Assembly (NCBI RefSeq): GCF_000744655.1
Contig: NZ_JQMJ01000004.1
Span: 3,286,001-3,350,000 of the forward strand
Source of the DNA: Streptacidiphilus rugosus AM-16
Lineage (GTDB): Bacteria; Actinomycetota; Actinomycetes; Streptomycetales; Streptomycetaceae
Direction of reading: 5' to 3'
Length of the DNA stretch: 64,000 nt
This document shows positions 54,466-64,000 of this stretch, piece after piece. A program made the translations under genes and the position numbers. The notes below the pieces were generated by a model that worked only from the letters and a program-made list of their open reading frames with translations, was not told the DNA's origin and made no database searches. Each line of letters begins with the position of its first letter. The stretch's first letter is position 1.

Positions 54466-54783
54466 ATGGCCGACTACTCACGGCTCCCTGGCCCGAACGC
54501 AGACCTGTGGGACTGGCAGCTCTCCGCCGCATGCCGCGGCGTGGACAGCTCTCTGTTCTTCCACCCGGAGGGCGAGCGGGGCGCGGCCCGCAGCTCGCGC
54601 GAGCAGTCCGCGAAGGAGGTCTGCATGCGGTGCCCGGTGCGCGCGGAGTGCGCGGCGCACGCGCTGGCGGTACGGGAGCCCTACGGGGTGTGGGGCGGAC
54701 TCACCGAGGACGACCGCGAGGAACTGCTCGGGCGCGCCCGCCGGCGCACGCTCGACCCGCTCTCGCTCCTGCCCGTCGACTGA
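54466..54783 (+). CDS. whiD: WhiB-family [4Fe-4S] regulator WhiD
   Basis: 105 residues. Four Cys of the WhiB cluster: SAACRGVDSSLFF, then VCMRCPVRAEC; G[VI]WGG motif as YGVWGGLTEDDRE; basic C-terminus ARRRTLDPL. Binds a 4Fe-4S cluster and region 4 of a sigma factor, regulating late sporulation; mycobacterial orthologue is WhiB3. Start ATG 54466 (MADYSRLPG) with AAGGGA 9 nt upstream. Adjacent to bldM; terminator hairpin downstream. Confidence 0.94.
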   Translation: MADYSRLPGPNADLWDWQLSAACRGVDSSLFFHPEGERGAARSSREQSAKEVCMRCPVRAECAAHALAVREPYGVWGGLTEDDREELLGRARRRTLDPLSLLPVD

Positions 54784-54808
54784 AGGAACGTTTCTGCACC
54801 ACTGCACG

Positions 54809-54834
54809 CTGCGCGCCGGGGATCCGGCGCGCAG
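54809..54834. terminator. Terminator between whiD and LysR gene
   Basis: Perfect CTGCGCGCCGG / CCGGCGCGCAG inverted repeat with 4-nt loop, in the convergent gap. Confidence 0.75.
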
Positions 54835-54856
54835 GTCAGGGCCTGTCGCCACCCCG

Positions 54857-55771
54857 CTACAGGCCCTTCAGCTTCTCCAGCATCAGCGCGACCGCCGGCA
54901 CCCGTCCCAGGTCCGGCAGCGTCAGCGCGACGATCTCGCGGGCGACGCCCGCAGCCAGCGGTACCACGGCGACGCCGTCGGTCCGGGTCGCCGCCAGGGC
55001 GAGCTCGGGCAGCACGGCCACGCCCAGACCGGCGGCGACCAGGCCGAGCACGGCCGGGTAGTCGTCGGTCGCGAAGTCGATCCGCGGGGTGAAGCCCGCG
55101 GCCTCGCACAGGTCCACGAGATGTCCGCGGCACTGCGGGCAACCGGCGATCCACGGCTCGTCCGCGAGGACGGCCAGGTCGCCCGCCTCGGCCTGCCCGG
55201 CGAGGGCGTGACCCTCCGGCACCAGCGCGACCAGCGGGTCGCGCCGCAGGTGCGTGACCGCGAGGTCGCTCCAGTCCTCCGGCTCGGTGCTCGCCCCCGC
55301 CGCTCTGGGGTACCTGAACGCCAGCACGACCTCGCACTCCGCCGCGCGGAGCATGCCCACGGAGTCCGGTGGCTCGGCCTCGGTGAGCGAGACCTTGACC
55401 CCCGGCCGCTCGGCGCGGAGCGCGGCGACGGCGGCGGGTACGAGGGTGGCGCTCGCGGTCGGGAACGAGACCAGGCGCACGCGCCCGGCCCGCAGCCCGG
55501 CGATGCCGGCGAGCTCGTCCTCCGCGGCGGTCAGCCCGGCGAGGATGCCCGCGGCGTGCCCGGCCAGCACCTCCCCGGCCTCGCTCAGCGCGACGCCGCG
55601 GCCGACGCGGACGACGAGCGGGGTGCCGACGGACTTCTCCAGCGCCTTCATCTGCTGGCTGATGGCCGGCTGCGTCAGCCCGAGCTCGCGTGCGGCGGCG
55701 GAGAAGCTGCCCTGCCGGGCGACGGCGCGGAGCACTCTCAGATGACGGGCCTCGATCACGGTCCTCAGCAT
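54857..55771 (-). CDS. LysR-family transcriptional regulator
   Basis: 304 residues. N-terminal winged HTH (RHLRVLRAVARQGSFSAAARELGLTQPAISQQMKALE) and LysR substrate domain (VRLVSFPTASATLVPAAVAAL, GLGVAVLPELAL). Binds DNA as a tetramer and responds to a small inducer of unknown nature. Start ATG 55769-55771 (MLRTVIEARH). Divergent from the MOSC gene, with a palindromic element between; it may regulate that gene, but this is only inference from position. Confidence 0.92.
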   Translation of the reverse strand: MLRTVIEARHLRVLRAVARQGSFSAAARELGLTQPAISQQMKALEKSVGTPLVVRVGRGVALSEAGEVLAGHAAGILAGLTAAEDELAGIAGLRAGRVRLVSFPTASATLVPAAVAALRAERPGVKVSLTEAEPPDSVGMLRAAECEVVLAFRYPRAAGASTEPEDWSDLAVTHLRRDPLVALVPEGHALAGQAEAGDLAVLADEPWIAGCPQCRGHLVDLCEAAGFTPRIDFATDDYPAVLGLVAAGLGVAVLPELALAATRTDGVAVVPLAAGVAREIVALTLPDLGRVPAVALMLEKLKGL

Positions 55772-55810
55772 AGGCAGCCCCCAACGGGCGCACCTCACAG
55801 CGGAGGGTCA

Positions 55811-55941
55811 GTGGCAACCACCCAGGGGGGCGCGGGGAACTGCGCGACAAGCCACCCACCCAGGTGGCAGGCCGAACGCGCAGGGCCGTCCGCACACGGT
55901 GGTTTCTCGCGCAGTTCCCCGCGCCCCTGAGGTGTTGCCAC
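55811..55941. repeat. Intergenic palindromic element, copy D (longest)
   Basis: Outer arms GTGGCAAC (55811-55818) and GTTGCCAC (55934-55941) extend the standard core GGCGCGGGGAACTGCGCGACAAGCCACC ... GGTGGTTTCTCGCGCAGTTCCCCGCGCC. Thus the whole 131 bp is palindromic in outline. Confidence 0.85.
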
Positions 55942-55956
55942 TTAACCTTGCTGGTC

Positions 55957-56622
55957 ATGGGAACGCTTGTGTCAGTCAACGTGGGCCGCGCGGAAGCGAC
56001 CGTGCACTCCGAGGTCGGGGCGACCGGGATCGGGAAGACGCCCGTCGCCGGGCCGGTGCAGGTCACCGCGCCCCTGGCGGTCAAGGGGGTGAGCGGGCTC
56101 GCCGGTGACGTCGTGTGTGACGACCGGTTCCACGGCGGCGTGGACCAGGCCGTGTACGCGTACGCACGCGAGGAGCTGGACGCGTGGGCCGCCGAGCTCG
56201 GCCGGGAACTGCGGGACGGGATGTTCGGGGAGAACCTGACGACCACCGGGCTCGCCGTGTCCGACGCCGTGATCGGAGAGCGCTGGCGGATCGGCGAAAG
56301 CCTGCTGCTGGAGGTCAGCGCGACGCGGATCCCGTGCCGGACCTTCGCCGGGTGGATGGACGAGGCGCAGTGGGTCAAGCGCTTCACCGAGCGGGCGCGG
56401 CCCGGCGCGTACCTCCGGGTGATCACACCGGGGCCGGTCGCCGTCGGCGACGTGATCACCGTCGTGCACCGTCCGGACCACGGCATCACCTCCGCCGACG
56501 TCACCCGCGCGCTCTCCGCCCGGGCGCCGGAACTGCTGCCCGCCATCGCCGCGCTGGAGACGCTCGGCGTCGCGTACCGGGACGCCGCCGCGAACCGGCT
56601 CAAGGCCGCCGCCGGGGCCTGA
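55957..56622 (+). CDS. MOSC-domain protein (YiiM-like)
   Basis: 221 residues. N-terminal GTLVSVNVG... leads to the MOSC core with VCDDRFHGGVDQAVYAYAREEL, GMFGENLTTTGLAV and the conserved Cys in SATRIPCRTFAGW. MOSC domains bind molybdenum cofactor or handle N-hydroxylated compounds (YiiM reduces 6-hydroxylaminopurine). Start ATG 55957. Terminator shared with groEL1. Possible target of the divergent LysR regulator. Confidence 0.9.
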   Translation: MGTLVSVNVGRAEATVHSEVGATGIGKTPVAGPVQVTAPLAVKGVSGLAGDVVCDDRFHGGVDQAVYAYAREELDAWAAELGRELRDGMFGENLTTTGLAVSDAVIGERWRIGESLLLEVSATRIPCRTFAGWMDEAQWVKRFTERARPGAYLRVITPGPVAVGDVITVVHRPDHGITSADVTRALSARAPELLPAIAALETLGVAYRDAAANRLKAAAGA

Positions 56623-56629
56623 AACGCCG

Positions 56630-56663
56630 GAAGCCCGGCGCCCCCTCGGGGGCGCCGGGCTTC
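56630..56663. terminator. Bidirectional terminator MOSC / groEL1
   Basis: GAAGCCCGGCGCCCCC and GGGGGCGCCGGGCTTC perfect arms with a 2-nt loop, between the convergent stops. Confidence 0.8.
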
Positions 56664-56677
56664 GGGACTGACGGGTG

Positions 56678-58396
<1,719 letters not shown>

Positions 58397-58415
58397 TCAG
58401 GTCAGTGGAGCTGAC

Positions 58416-58724
58416 TTACTTCTCGATGATCGCGAGCACGTCGCGGGCCGAGAGGACCAGGTACTCCTGGCCGTTGTACTTGACCTCGGTGCCGCCGTAC
58501 TTGCTGTACAGGACGACGTCGCCCACGGCGACGTCCAGCGGCAGACGCTGGCCGTCCTCGAAGCGACCCGGGCCCACGGCGAGGACGACGCCCTCCTGGG
58601 GCTTCTCCTTCGCGGTGTCCGGGATGACCAGGCCGGAGGCCGTGGTCTGCTCGGCGTCGAGCGGCTGGACCACGATGCGGTCCTCAAGCGGCTTGATGGC
58701 AACCTTGGAGCTGGTGGTCGTCAC
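58416..58724 (-). CDS. groES: Co-chaperonin GroES
   Basis: 102 residues. [46 protein letters not shown] (mobile loop and core) and [15 protein letters not shown]. Caps the GroEL cavity. Start GTG 58722-58724 with GGGAGGT 6 nt upstream. Promoter and two CIRCE operators lie upstream. Confidence 0.96.
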   Translation of the reverse strand: MTTTSSKVAIKPLEDRIVVQPLDAEQTTASGLVIPDTAKEKPQEGVVLAVGPGRFEDGQRLPLDVAVGDVVLYSKYGGTEVKYNGQEYLVLSARDVLAIIEK

Positions 58725-58822
58725 GATCCGACCTCCCCCTTCGGAGATCCGGGGTACACATGTCTTGGGGCGTGAAGACATGGCATGCCCGTCGTCGCGG
58801 TGCCGGACGTGCCGTTTCACGC

Positions 58823-58849
58823 TTAGCGCTCTCTGGTGGAGAGTGCCAA
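58823..58849. promoter_or_regulatory. CIRCE operator 1
   Basis: TTAGCGCTC-N9-GAGTGCCAA: HrcA operator, two mismatches from the TTAGCACTC-N9-GAGTGCTAA consensus. Downstream of the groES -10. Confidence 0.85.
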
Positions 58850-58854
58850 CGACG

Positions 58855-58883
58855 ACAGTAGGCGGCGCTTAGCACTCAGTCAA
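58855..58883 (-). promoter_or_regulatory. groES promoter (principal sigma type)
   Basis: Minus strand TTGACT (58883-58878), 17 nt, TACTGT (58860-58855). Lies between and partly overlapping the two CIRCE sites. Confidence 0.8.
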
Positions 58884-58895
58884 CCAGAGTGCCAA
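58869..58895. promoter_or_regulatory. CIRCE operator 2
   Basis: TTAGCACTC-N9-GAGTGCCAA, one mismatch from consensus. It overlaps the -35 of the groES promoter, so HrcA binding blocks transcription except after heat shock. Confidence 0.9.
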
Positions 58896-59010
58896 CGCGT
58901 TGCTTATGTCCCCGCCCCGGCCAGGCCGTTCCGGGCCCGAACCCGGCCTGCTGCCCGGGCGTGTCGCAGGGGTCGCCGCCGCGGCCCGGCCGACCCGCGA
59001 GAATGGGGCC

Positions 59011-60213
59011 GTGGAGATCGACGCGTTTGCCGCCCTGATGACGGACGAGGGCCAGGCCCTGCTCACCGAGCTCAAGGACTACTCGCCCGCCGACGAGCTC
59101 GCGCTGGCCACGCGACTGCGGCGCTCGTACGAGGCGGGGCTGGTCTCGGCCGCGCTCGCGCAGGCGCGGCTGCGCAGCCGGGCGGCGGCCAAGTTCGGGG
59201 CGGACGCGGAGCGGATGTACTTCACGCCCAACGGCGTCGAGCAGTCCACCCGGTCGGGTGTCGCGCAGTGGCGCGCGCAGCGGTTCACTGCGCTGGGGGT
59301 CCGCTCCGTCGCGGACCTCTGCTCGGGGATCGGCGGTGACGCCATCGCCCTGGCCCGGGCCGGGATCCGGGTGCTGGCCGTGGACCGGGACGAGGCCGCC
59401 TGCGCCGCCGCGGAAGCCAACGCGCGGGCGCTGGGGCTGGCGGATCTGATCGAGACCCGCTGCGCCGACGTCGCCGAGGTCGACACCGTCGGCTACGACG
59501 CCGTGTTCGTCGATCCCGCGCGCCGAGGGGGCCGCGGCAGGATCTTCGATCCCGAGGCGTACTCGCCGCCGCTCAGCTGGGCCGTGGAGGCCGCCAGGCG
59601 CGCGCCCTTCGCCGCGCTCAAGGTCGCCCCCGGGATCCCGCACGAGGCCGTGCCGGAGGACGCCGAGGTGGAGTGGGTGTCCGACGGCGGGGACGTGAAG
59701 GAGGCCGTGCTCTGGTTCGGCACGAAGGCCCCCCAGCCCCACCGGGCGACCCTGCTGCCCGCCGGCGCGAGCCTGACCGGCGGACGGCTCCCCGACCCTC
59801 CGGCCGGACCGGTCCTGAGCTACCTCTACGAACCGGACGGCGCGGTGATCCGCGCCCATCTGGTCGCCGAGGTGGCCGCACAGCTCGGCGACGCGACGCT
59901 GATCGACCCGACGATCGCCTATCTGACCAGTGATCAGCTGACCGCGACCCCTTACGCGACGGCCTACAGGATCACCGACGTGCTGCCGTTCAACCTGAAG
60001 AGGCTCAAGGCCCTGGTCCGCGAGCGGTCCATCGGCACCCTCGTGATCAAGAAGCGCGGCTCGGCGATCGAGCCGGAGGAGCTGCGCAGAAAGATCAAGC
60101 CCGAGGGGGTGAACTCGGCGGTCGTCGTCTTGACGCGGGCCGCCGGGGCGCCGGTGATGCTGCTGGGGCAGCCTGCCGACCGACCGGGGGCCGTCGGCGC
60201 CGTCAGCCCGTAG
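59011..60213 (+). CDS. THUMP-like class I SAM-dependent methyltransferase
   Basis: About 400 residues. SAM motif VADLCSGIGGDAIALARAGIRVLAVDRDE, motif for catalysis VFVDPARRGGRGR, and a C-terminal THUMP-like region (RRKIKPEGVNSAVVVLTRAAG). Family members are related to RNA-modifying methyltransferases; substrate not established. Start GTG 59011 (MEIDAFAALM) with GAGAAT a few nt upstream, possibly leaderless; open frame upstream has low support. Divergent from groES. The 3' end overlaps the deacetylase gene by ~11 bp. Confidence 0.88.
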   Translation: MEIDAFAALMTDEGQALLTELKDYSPADELALATRLRRSYEAGLVSAALAQARLRSRAAAKFGADAERMYFTPNGVEQSTRSGVAQWRAQRFTALGVRSVADLCSGIGGDAIALARAGIRVLAVDRDEAACAAAEANARALGLADLIETRCADVAEVDTVGYDAVFVDPARRGGRGRIFDPEAYSPPLSWAVEAARRAPFAALKVAPGIPHEAVPEDAEVEWVSDGGDVKEAVLWFGTKAPQPHRATLLPAGASLTGGRLPDPPAGPVLSYLYEPDGAVIRAHLVAEVAAQLGDATLIDPTIAYLTSDQLTATPYATAYRITDVLPFNLKRLKALVRERSIGTLVIKKRGSAIEPEELRRKIKPEGVNSAVVVLTRAAGAPVMLLGQPADRPGAVGAVSP

Positions 60214-61087
60214 GCGGCTGGATGTAGTCGTCGAGCCTGGCGACGGTGAAGCCCTGCTCCTCGATCCGCTTCACCAGGTTCACGAACATCGCCACCATGG
60301 TCTCCCCCTTGAGCTCGGAGGGGCCGCGGAAGTGCGCCAGGATGATGTCGCCGGGCCGGAGCTTCTTGTCGGCCGTCTGGTACTGCAGGCCCGTGATCTG
60401 CATCGTCTCCTTCCAGAGCACGATCGCGCGCGGGCCGCAGGCCTGGACGGCCTGGTTGAGCGAGGTGGTGTAGGCGCCGGCGCCGAAAGGCGGGCGGAAG
60501 AGGAACGGCGCCGTGCCGTACTCGGTCGTCAGCGTCGACTGGTCCTCGCACACCTGCCGCTTCTGCGCGGCGAGCGGGATCGTGTTCATCGGCGGGTGGC
60601 TGACGGTGTGGTTCTGGATGCTGTCGCCCAGCGCCTGAAGGGGCTTGAAGTAGCCGTAGTCGTTCTTGATGATGTCCTCGGTCAGGAACATCGTGACCGG
60701 GATCCGCAGATCCTGCATCAACTGGACGAAGCGCGGATCCTTTTCGGCCCCGTCGTCGAGCGTGATGAAGACGATCTTGTCGGAGGCGGGCACCGGCACG
60801 TTCGAGAAGACCGGCACCTTCCCGGTCTTCGTCAGCCTGATCGGCCGGTCCGCGGGCGCGGCCGGCGCGGGGAGCAGCGGCCGCAGCCCCCACTTCGCCC
60901 AGGCGGCCGGGTCGACCGTGCCGCTCCCGTCGCTCGCCAGGGGCGAGGCGGAAGCCGCGTCGCCACCGCCCCCGGGCGCCCCCTGACTCGTGGTCGGCGT
61001 GGACGCCGGTCCGCCGCTGCCGCTGCCGCACGCGCTGACGGCCAGCGCCGTCCCGAGCGCGATCGCCGCGCCGAGCCACTTCTTCAT
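60203..61087 (-). CDS. Polysaccharide deacetylase lipoprotein (NodB fold)
   Basis: 294 residues. Lipoprotein signal with lipobox LAVSAC; a Ser/Gly/Thr-rich stalk; NodB domain with FITLDDGAEKD (metal-binding Asp), QNHTVSHPPM (HxxxxH metal ligands) and RPPFGA. Anchored outside the membrane, likely N-deacetylating peptidoglycan or other polysaccharide. Start ATG 61085-61087. Upstream is tsaD on the same strand (17-bp gap). Confidence 0.92.
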   Translation of the reverse strand: MKKWLGAAIALGTALAVSACGSGSGGPASTPTTSQGAPGGGGDAASASPLASDGSGTVDPAAWAKWGLRPLLPAPAAPADRPIRLTKTGKVPVFSNVPVPASDKIVFITLDDGAEKDPRFVQLMQDLRIPVTMFLTEDIIKNDYGYFKPLQALGDSIQNHTVSHPPMNTIPLAAQKRQVCEDQSTLTTEYGTAPFLFRPPFGAGAYTTSLNQAVQACGPRAIVLWKETMQITGLQYQTADKKLRPGDIILAHFRGPSELKGETMVAMFVNLVKRIEEQGFTVARLDDYIQPPTG

Positions 61088-61104
61088 GTCGTGCTCACGA
61101 ACCC

Positions 61105-62181
61105 TTACTCAGACAAACGGTGCAGTTCATCGTGAGACGCGGGTACATGAGTATCGGTTACCGGCAGGGAAGAATCTGCCGAGAGATCGAAGGCCGAGGG
61201 CGACCGGTCGCGCCAGACCATCTCCGCGCCGAGCGCGGCGACCATCGCCCCGTTGTCGGTGCAGAGCTTGGGACGCGGCACGCGCAGCGTGATGCCGGCG
61301 CGGTCGCAGCGCTCCTGGGCCATGGCGCGCAGCCGCGAGTTGGCGGCCACCCCACCGCCGATCATCAGGTGGTCGACGCCCTCGTCCTTGCAGGCGCGGA
61401 TCGCCTTCTTCGTCAGCACGTCGGTCACCGCCTCCTGGAACGACGCGGCGACGTCCCGGATCGGCACCTCCTCGCCGGCGCGGCGCTTGGCCTCGACCCA
61501 GCGGGAGACCGCCGTCTTCAGGCCGGAGAAGGAGAAGTCGTACGCCGGATCCTTCGCGCCGCTGAGTCCGCGCGGGAACGCGATGGCCTTCGGGTCGCCC
61601 TCGCGGGCGTAGCGGTCGATGACCGGGCCGCCGGGGAAGCCGAGGTTGAGCAGCCGGGCGACCTTGTCGAAGGCCTCCCCCGCCGCGTCGTCGATGGTCG
61701 CGCCGAGGGAACGGACCTCGCTGGTGATGTCCTCGGTGAACAGCAGCGAGGAGTGCCCGCCGGAGACCAGCAGCGCCATCGTCGGCGAGGGCAGCCGGCC
61801 GTGCTCCAACTGGTCCACGCAGATGTGCGAGGCGAGGTGGTTCACCCCGTAGAGCGGCTTGTCCAGCGCGTAGGCGTAGGCCTTGGCGGCGCTCACCCCG
61901 ACCAGCAGGGCGCCGGCGAGGCCGGGCCCCGCGGTGACGGCGATGCCGTCGAGGTCGCTCGCCCTGACCCCGGCCTCGTCCAGCGCGCGCTGCACGGTGG
62001 GGACCATCGCCTCCAGGTGCGCCCGGCTGGCGATCTCGGGCACTACGCCGCCGAAGCGGCCGTGCTCCTCGACGCTGGAGGCGACGGCGTCGGCGAGCAG
62101 CGTGGTGCCCCGGACGATGCCGACGCCGGTCTCGTCGCAGGAGGTCTCGATCCCGAGGACCAGCGGTTCGTCAGCGGCCAT
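61105..62181 (-). CDS. tsaD: tRNA N6-adenosine threonylcarbamoyltransferase TsaD
   Basis: 358 residues, ASKHA/Kae1 fold. [34 protein letters not shown] (Fe-binding His pair, HxxxH), [10 protein letters not shown] and [12 protein letters not shown]. Makes t6A37 of ANN-decoding tRNAs with TsaB, TsaC and TsaE. Start ATG 62181 ([10 protein letters not shown]), overlapping the rimI stop by 11 bp, so coupled. TsaB is two genes upstream. Confidence 0.96.
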   Translation of the reverse strand: MAADEPLVLGIETSCDETGVGIVRGTTLLADAVASSVEEHGRFGGVVPEIASRAHLEAMVPTVQRALDEAGVRASDLDGIAVTAGPGLAGALLVGVSAAKAYAYALDKPLYGVNHLASHICVDQLEHGRLPSPTMALLVSGGHSSLLFTEDITSEVRSLGATIDDAAGEAFDKVARLLNLGFPGGPVIDRYAREGDPKAIAFPRGLSGAKDPAYDFSFSGLKTAVSRWVEAKRRAGEEVPIRDVAASFQEAVTDVLTKKAIRACKDEGVDHLMIGGGVAANSRLRAMAQERCDRAGITLRVPRPKLCTDNGAMVAALGAEMVWRDRSPSAFDLSADSSLPVTDTHVPASHDELHRLSE

Positions 62182-62683
62182 CGTCAGTCTTTCCTTCATC
62201 CTTCATGTGGCGGAGCATCACCAGGGCGTCGACACCGGACGGTTGGTAGTAGTTGCGGCGGATGCCGACCGGCTCGAAGCCGAAGCGGGTGTAGAGGCGC
62301 TGGGCGCGCTCGTTGTCGACGCGGACCTCCAGCAGCAGTTCGGTGCAGGAGGCGGCGGTGGCCTGGTCGATCAGGCGCTGCAGGAGCCTGGTCCCGAGCC
62401 CCGTGCCCCACTGGTCCTGCGCGACGGCGATCGTCTGCACGTCCCCCTCGCCGGCGACGGCCATCAGCCCGGCGTAGCCGACGATGCGTCCGGCCTCGTC
62501 CTCGGCGACGGTGTACCAGCGGCTGGCGCGCGGGTGCCGCGCGTCGGCGAGCTCGGACCAGAACATGCCGGCCGACCACGCGTCCTCGGGGAACAGCTCC
62601 CGCTCCAGCTCCAGCACCGGATCGATGTCCCACCACCGCATCTCCCGCAGCACGGCGGCGGCGGGCAGGGCGTCACCGGTCAT
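62171..62683 (-). CDS. rimI: Ribosomal-protein-alanine N-acetyltransferase RimI
   Basis: 170 residues. GNAT domain with acetyl-CoA motif [23 protein letters not shown] (V/I-x-x-x-x-x-x-G-x-G) and [19 protein letters not shown]. Acetylates the N-terminus of S18 and possibly others. ATG 62681-62683 overlaps the tsaB stop (ATGA). Standard tsaB-rimI-tsaD operon. Confidence 0.94.
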   Translation of the reverse strand: MTGDALPAAAVLREMRWWDIDPVLELERELFPEDAWSAGMFWSELADARHPRASRWYTVAEDEAGRIVGYAGLMAVAGEGDVQTIAVAQDQWGTGLGTRLLQRLIDQATAASCTELLLEVRVDNERAQRLYTRFGFEPVGIRRNYYQPSGVDALVMLRHMKDEGKTDDGR

Positions 62684-63354
62684 GCCGGGAGCACCGTCTT
62701 GTAGTTCTTCGGGACCTCGGCGTCGGGGCGGCGCAGGTAGAGCGGGGTCGGCGGGAGCAGCGGCGTGCCGGAGGCGAGCGCCTCGGCGGCGAAGGCGGCG
62801 AGCGCGGCGGCGGACTGGTGGGCCGGGGCCTCGCCGCACGCGTCGGGGAAGGTCTCGGGGTAGAGCAGCGCCCCCGCGCCGACGGAGGCGAGCCCGGCCA
62901 CCGCCTTGGCGATCTCGGCGGGCCGGTCCACCGCAGGGCCCTCGACGCGGACGCCGTCCGCGTCGTACCTGGCCCAGTAGACCTCCTTGCGCCGCGCGTC
63001 CGTCGCCGCGACGAGCGGCCCGCTCACGCCCGCGTCGCGCGCCGCGCGGGCGACGCCGTCGAGCGTGCAGACGCCGTGCACGGGGATCCCCAGCGCGTGG
63101 CCGAGCGCGGCGGCGGTGGCGAGACCGACCCGCAGGCCGGTGTAGGGCCCGGGCCCTACCCCGACGACGATCGCTCCGAGCTCCTCCTTCGGCGTGCCCG
63201 CTTCCCGCAGCACCGCGTCGATGGTGGGAAGCAGCAGTTCACCGTGGCGTCGCGCGTCGACCTGGTCGGCGGAGCCGAGCACCGCGCCGGTCTCGGTGTC
63301 CAGCACGGCGGCGGTGACGGCGGGGGTGGCGGTGTCGAAGGCAAGCAGCAGCAC
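62680..63354 (-). CDS. tsaB: tRNA threonylcarbamoyladenosine biosynthesis protein TsaB
   Basis: 224 residues, Kae1-like inactive partner. LLAFDTATPAVTAAVLD, VVGVGPGPYTGLRVGLATA, LVAATDARRKEVYWARYD. Binds TsaD and is essential for t6A formation. Start ATG 63352-63354. First gene of tsaB-rimI-tsaD here. tsaE, often just upstream, is not in the window. Confidence 0.95.
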   Translation of the reverse strand: MLLLAFDTATPAVTAAVLDTETGAVLGSADQVDARRHGELLLPTIDAVLREAGTPKEELGAIVVGVGPGPYTGLRVGLATAAALGHALGIPVHGVCTLDGVARAARDAGVSGPLVAATDARRKEVYWARYDADGVRVEGPAVDRPAEIAKAVAGLASVGAGALLYPETFPDACGEAPAHQSAAALAAFAAEALASGTPLLPPTPLYLRRPDAEVPKNYKTVLPA

Positions 63355-63727
63355 GCCCCCAGGTTAGTCGCCCCGACCCCCACCCCGTCCCCGCCCGCCC
63401 CTCCCGCAACGATTCGCCACCCCCGCGCGGGCCCACCCCGCCTCGCCCGCGCCACGAGCAGGGCGACGACAAGGCGCAGCGGGCCGACGGGAAGGACGGT
63501 GACGTCGCCCGAGCCGCCCGACTGGTCCGCGCGCGTCGGCCCGGTGGCGGGGCGTCGGGCGCCGTGAGCCTCCAGCCCGCAGTCCGGTCGCCCCCCGCCG
63601 CGGCTCCCGTGCCCGGCCGGGGTGAGCTTTCCCGCCCCGTGGGCGGCGATGTGGCGGACCGGGGCTGGCAGGATGAGAGGCTTAGGACGGCCAACGCGAT
63701 GATCGCGATTCATGTGTGGAGGAGACC
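63355..63727. other. Divergent intergenic region tsaB / secreted-protein gene
   Basis: 373 bp. No coding signal I trust; frames open here are Arg/Pro-rich. Contains tsaB and downstream gene promoters. GCTTAGGACG near 63680 might be a -10 for the plus-strand gene. Confidence 0.35.
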
Positions 63728-64000
63728 GTGGCGAAACTCGGGTCGGGCGCAGTCGTCACCGCGCTGACCGCCGGTGCGCTCGCCCTGGTGGCGATGCTCG
63801 CCGTGCAGGCGAAGAGCTCCGCCTCCACCACGGCCGGGACCGGGACCGTGGGCAAGCCGCCGGCGGTGAGCGCGTCCAGCACGCCCGGCGCGGCGGGTTC
63901 GGCGAAGGCCGCCGCCGTGCCGAAGGACTCCGGCACCGGGAAGCGGGTCGTGTACTCCGTCGGCCAGAAGCGCGTCTGGCTGGTCGACCCGGGCCAGTCG
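63728..64000 (+). CDS. Secreted or membrane-anchored protein, 5' part only (cut by window end)
   Basis: GTG 63728 follows GGAGGAG 3 nt upstream. Encodes MAKLGSGAVVTALTAGAL and an N-terminal hydrophobic signal/anchor, then a Ser/Thr/Ala/Pro-rich linker, then KRVVYSVGQKRVWLVDPGQ. The last part resembles the start of L,D-transpeptidase-like secreted proteins of streptomycetes, but the catalytic region is outside the window, so the call is tentative. Confidence 0.6.
   Translation, partial: MAKLGSGAVVTALTAGALALVAMLAVQAKSSASTTAGTGTVGKPPAVSASSTPGAAGSAKAAAVPKDSGTGKRVVYSVGQKRVWLVDPGQS

Noticed and set aside
61120-63567. Very long plus-strand ORF (815 codons) over tsaD-rimI-tsaB
   Set aside because: Antisense shadow of GC-rich genes; composition is Arg/Gly/Ala-rich without family motifs.

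Overview
This is a chromosomal segment of a very GC-rich actinomycete, almost certainly a member of the Streptomycetaceae (Streptomyces, Kitasatospora or Streptacidiphilus). The evidence is third-position GC near saturation, frequent GTG/TTG starts, the shbA-bldM-whiD developmental block, and recognisable homologues of purH, purN, sucCD, icmB, guaA, guaB, groES/groEL1 and tsaBD. I see no phage, transposon, CRISPR array, rRNA or tRNA. Most of the window is core genome.

Layout. 1-10.1 kb: tail of an unidentified gene, an RDD membrane protein, purH and purN, two membrane proteins, a large membrane-anchored sigma-factor-like protein, and sucD/sucC. 10.6-19.5 kb: an anti-sigma-type ATPase, then a divergent block of five genes. 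On the minus strand lie a MoxR-type AAA ATPase, a DUF5682 protein and a vWA protein. On the plus strand lie a SWIM zinc-finger protein and a DUF5691 protein. This resembles the poorly understood E. coli YehL/YehM/YehP/YehQ set. Here it carries a perfect actinobacterial RecA-independent (PafBC-type) DNA-damage promoter in front of the SWIM gene, two apparent single-base frameshifts, a four-copy 141-bp in-frame repeat and an 8-bp tandem repeat. I regard it as the most interesting part of the window.

19.5-33 kb: icmB, a lipase-like hydrolase, an M23 peptidase, the pcrA/uvrD-type helicase (with a second damage-type promoter whose geometry matches the SWIM promoter), a low-molecular-weight tyrosine phosphatase, a KptA/Tpt1-like RNA 2'-phosphotransferase, an NlpC/P60 hydrolase, and a PspC-kinase/response-regulator pair divergent from another PspC protein. 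A DoxX-like protein and a class II aldolase follow.

33-47 kb: guaA; a small chorismate mutase preceded by a leader peptide and terminator that look like a Phe/Tyr attenuator; a TMEM175-type channel; a ChoD-like GMC oxidoreductase; a succinate-semialdehyde dehydrogenase; a flavoprotein disulfide reductase; and a Ser/Thr kinase, pseudokinase, kinase trio. 47-64 kb: glpD, guaB3 and guaB, the sigma factor ShbA, BldM with a BldN-type promoter, WhiD, a LysR regulator, a MOSC protein, groEL1/groES under two CIRCE operators, a THUMP-like methyltransferase, a polysaccharide deacetylase lipoprotein, and tsaD-rimI-tsaB (tRNA t6A modification and N-acetylation).

Four copies of a streptomycete intergenic palindromic element lie near 33.2, 46.9, 52.5 and 55.9 kb. 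Themes are purine synthesis (purH, purN, guaA, guaB, guaB3), cell-envelope enzymes and signalling, and developmental regulation. Apparent single-base frameshifts at about 12.72 and 18.18 kb, and a codon-phase anomaly at about 6.4-6.7 kb, may be real mutations or sequencing errors.
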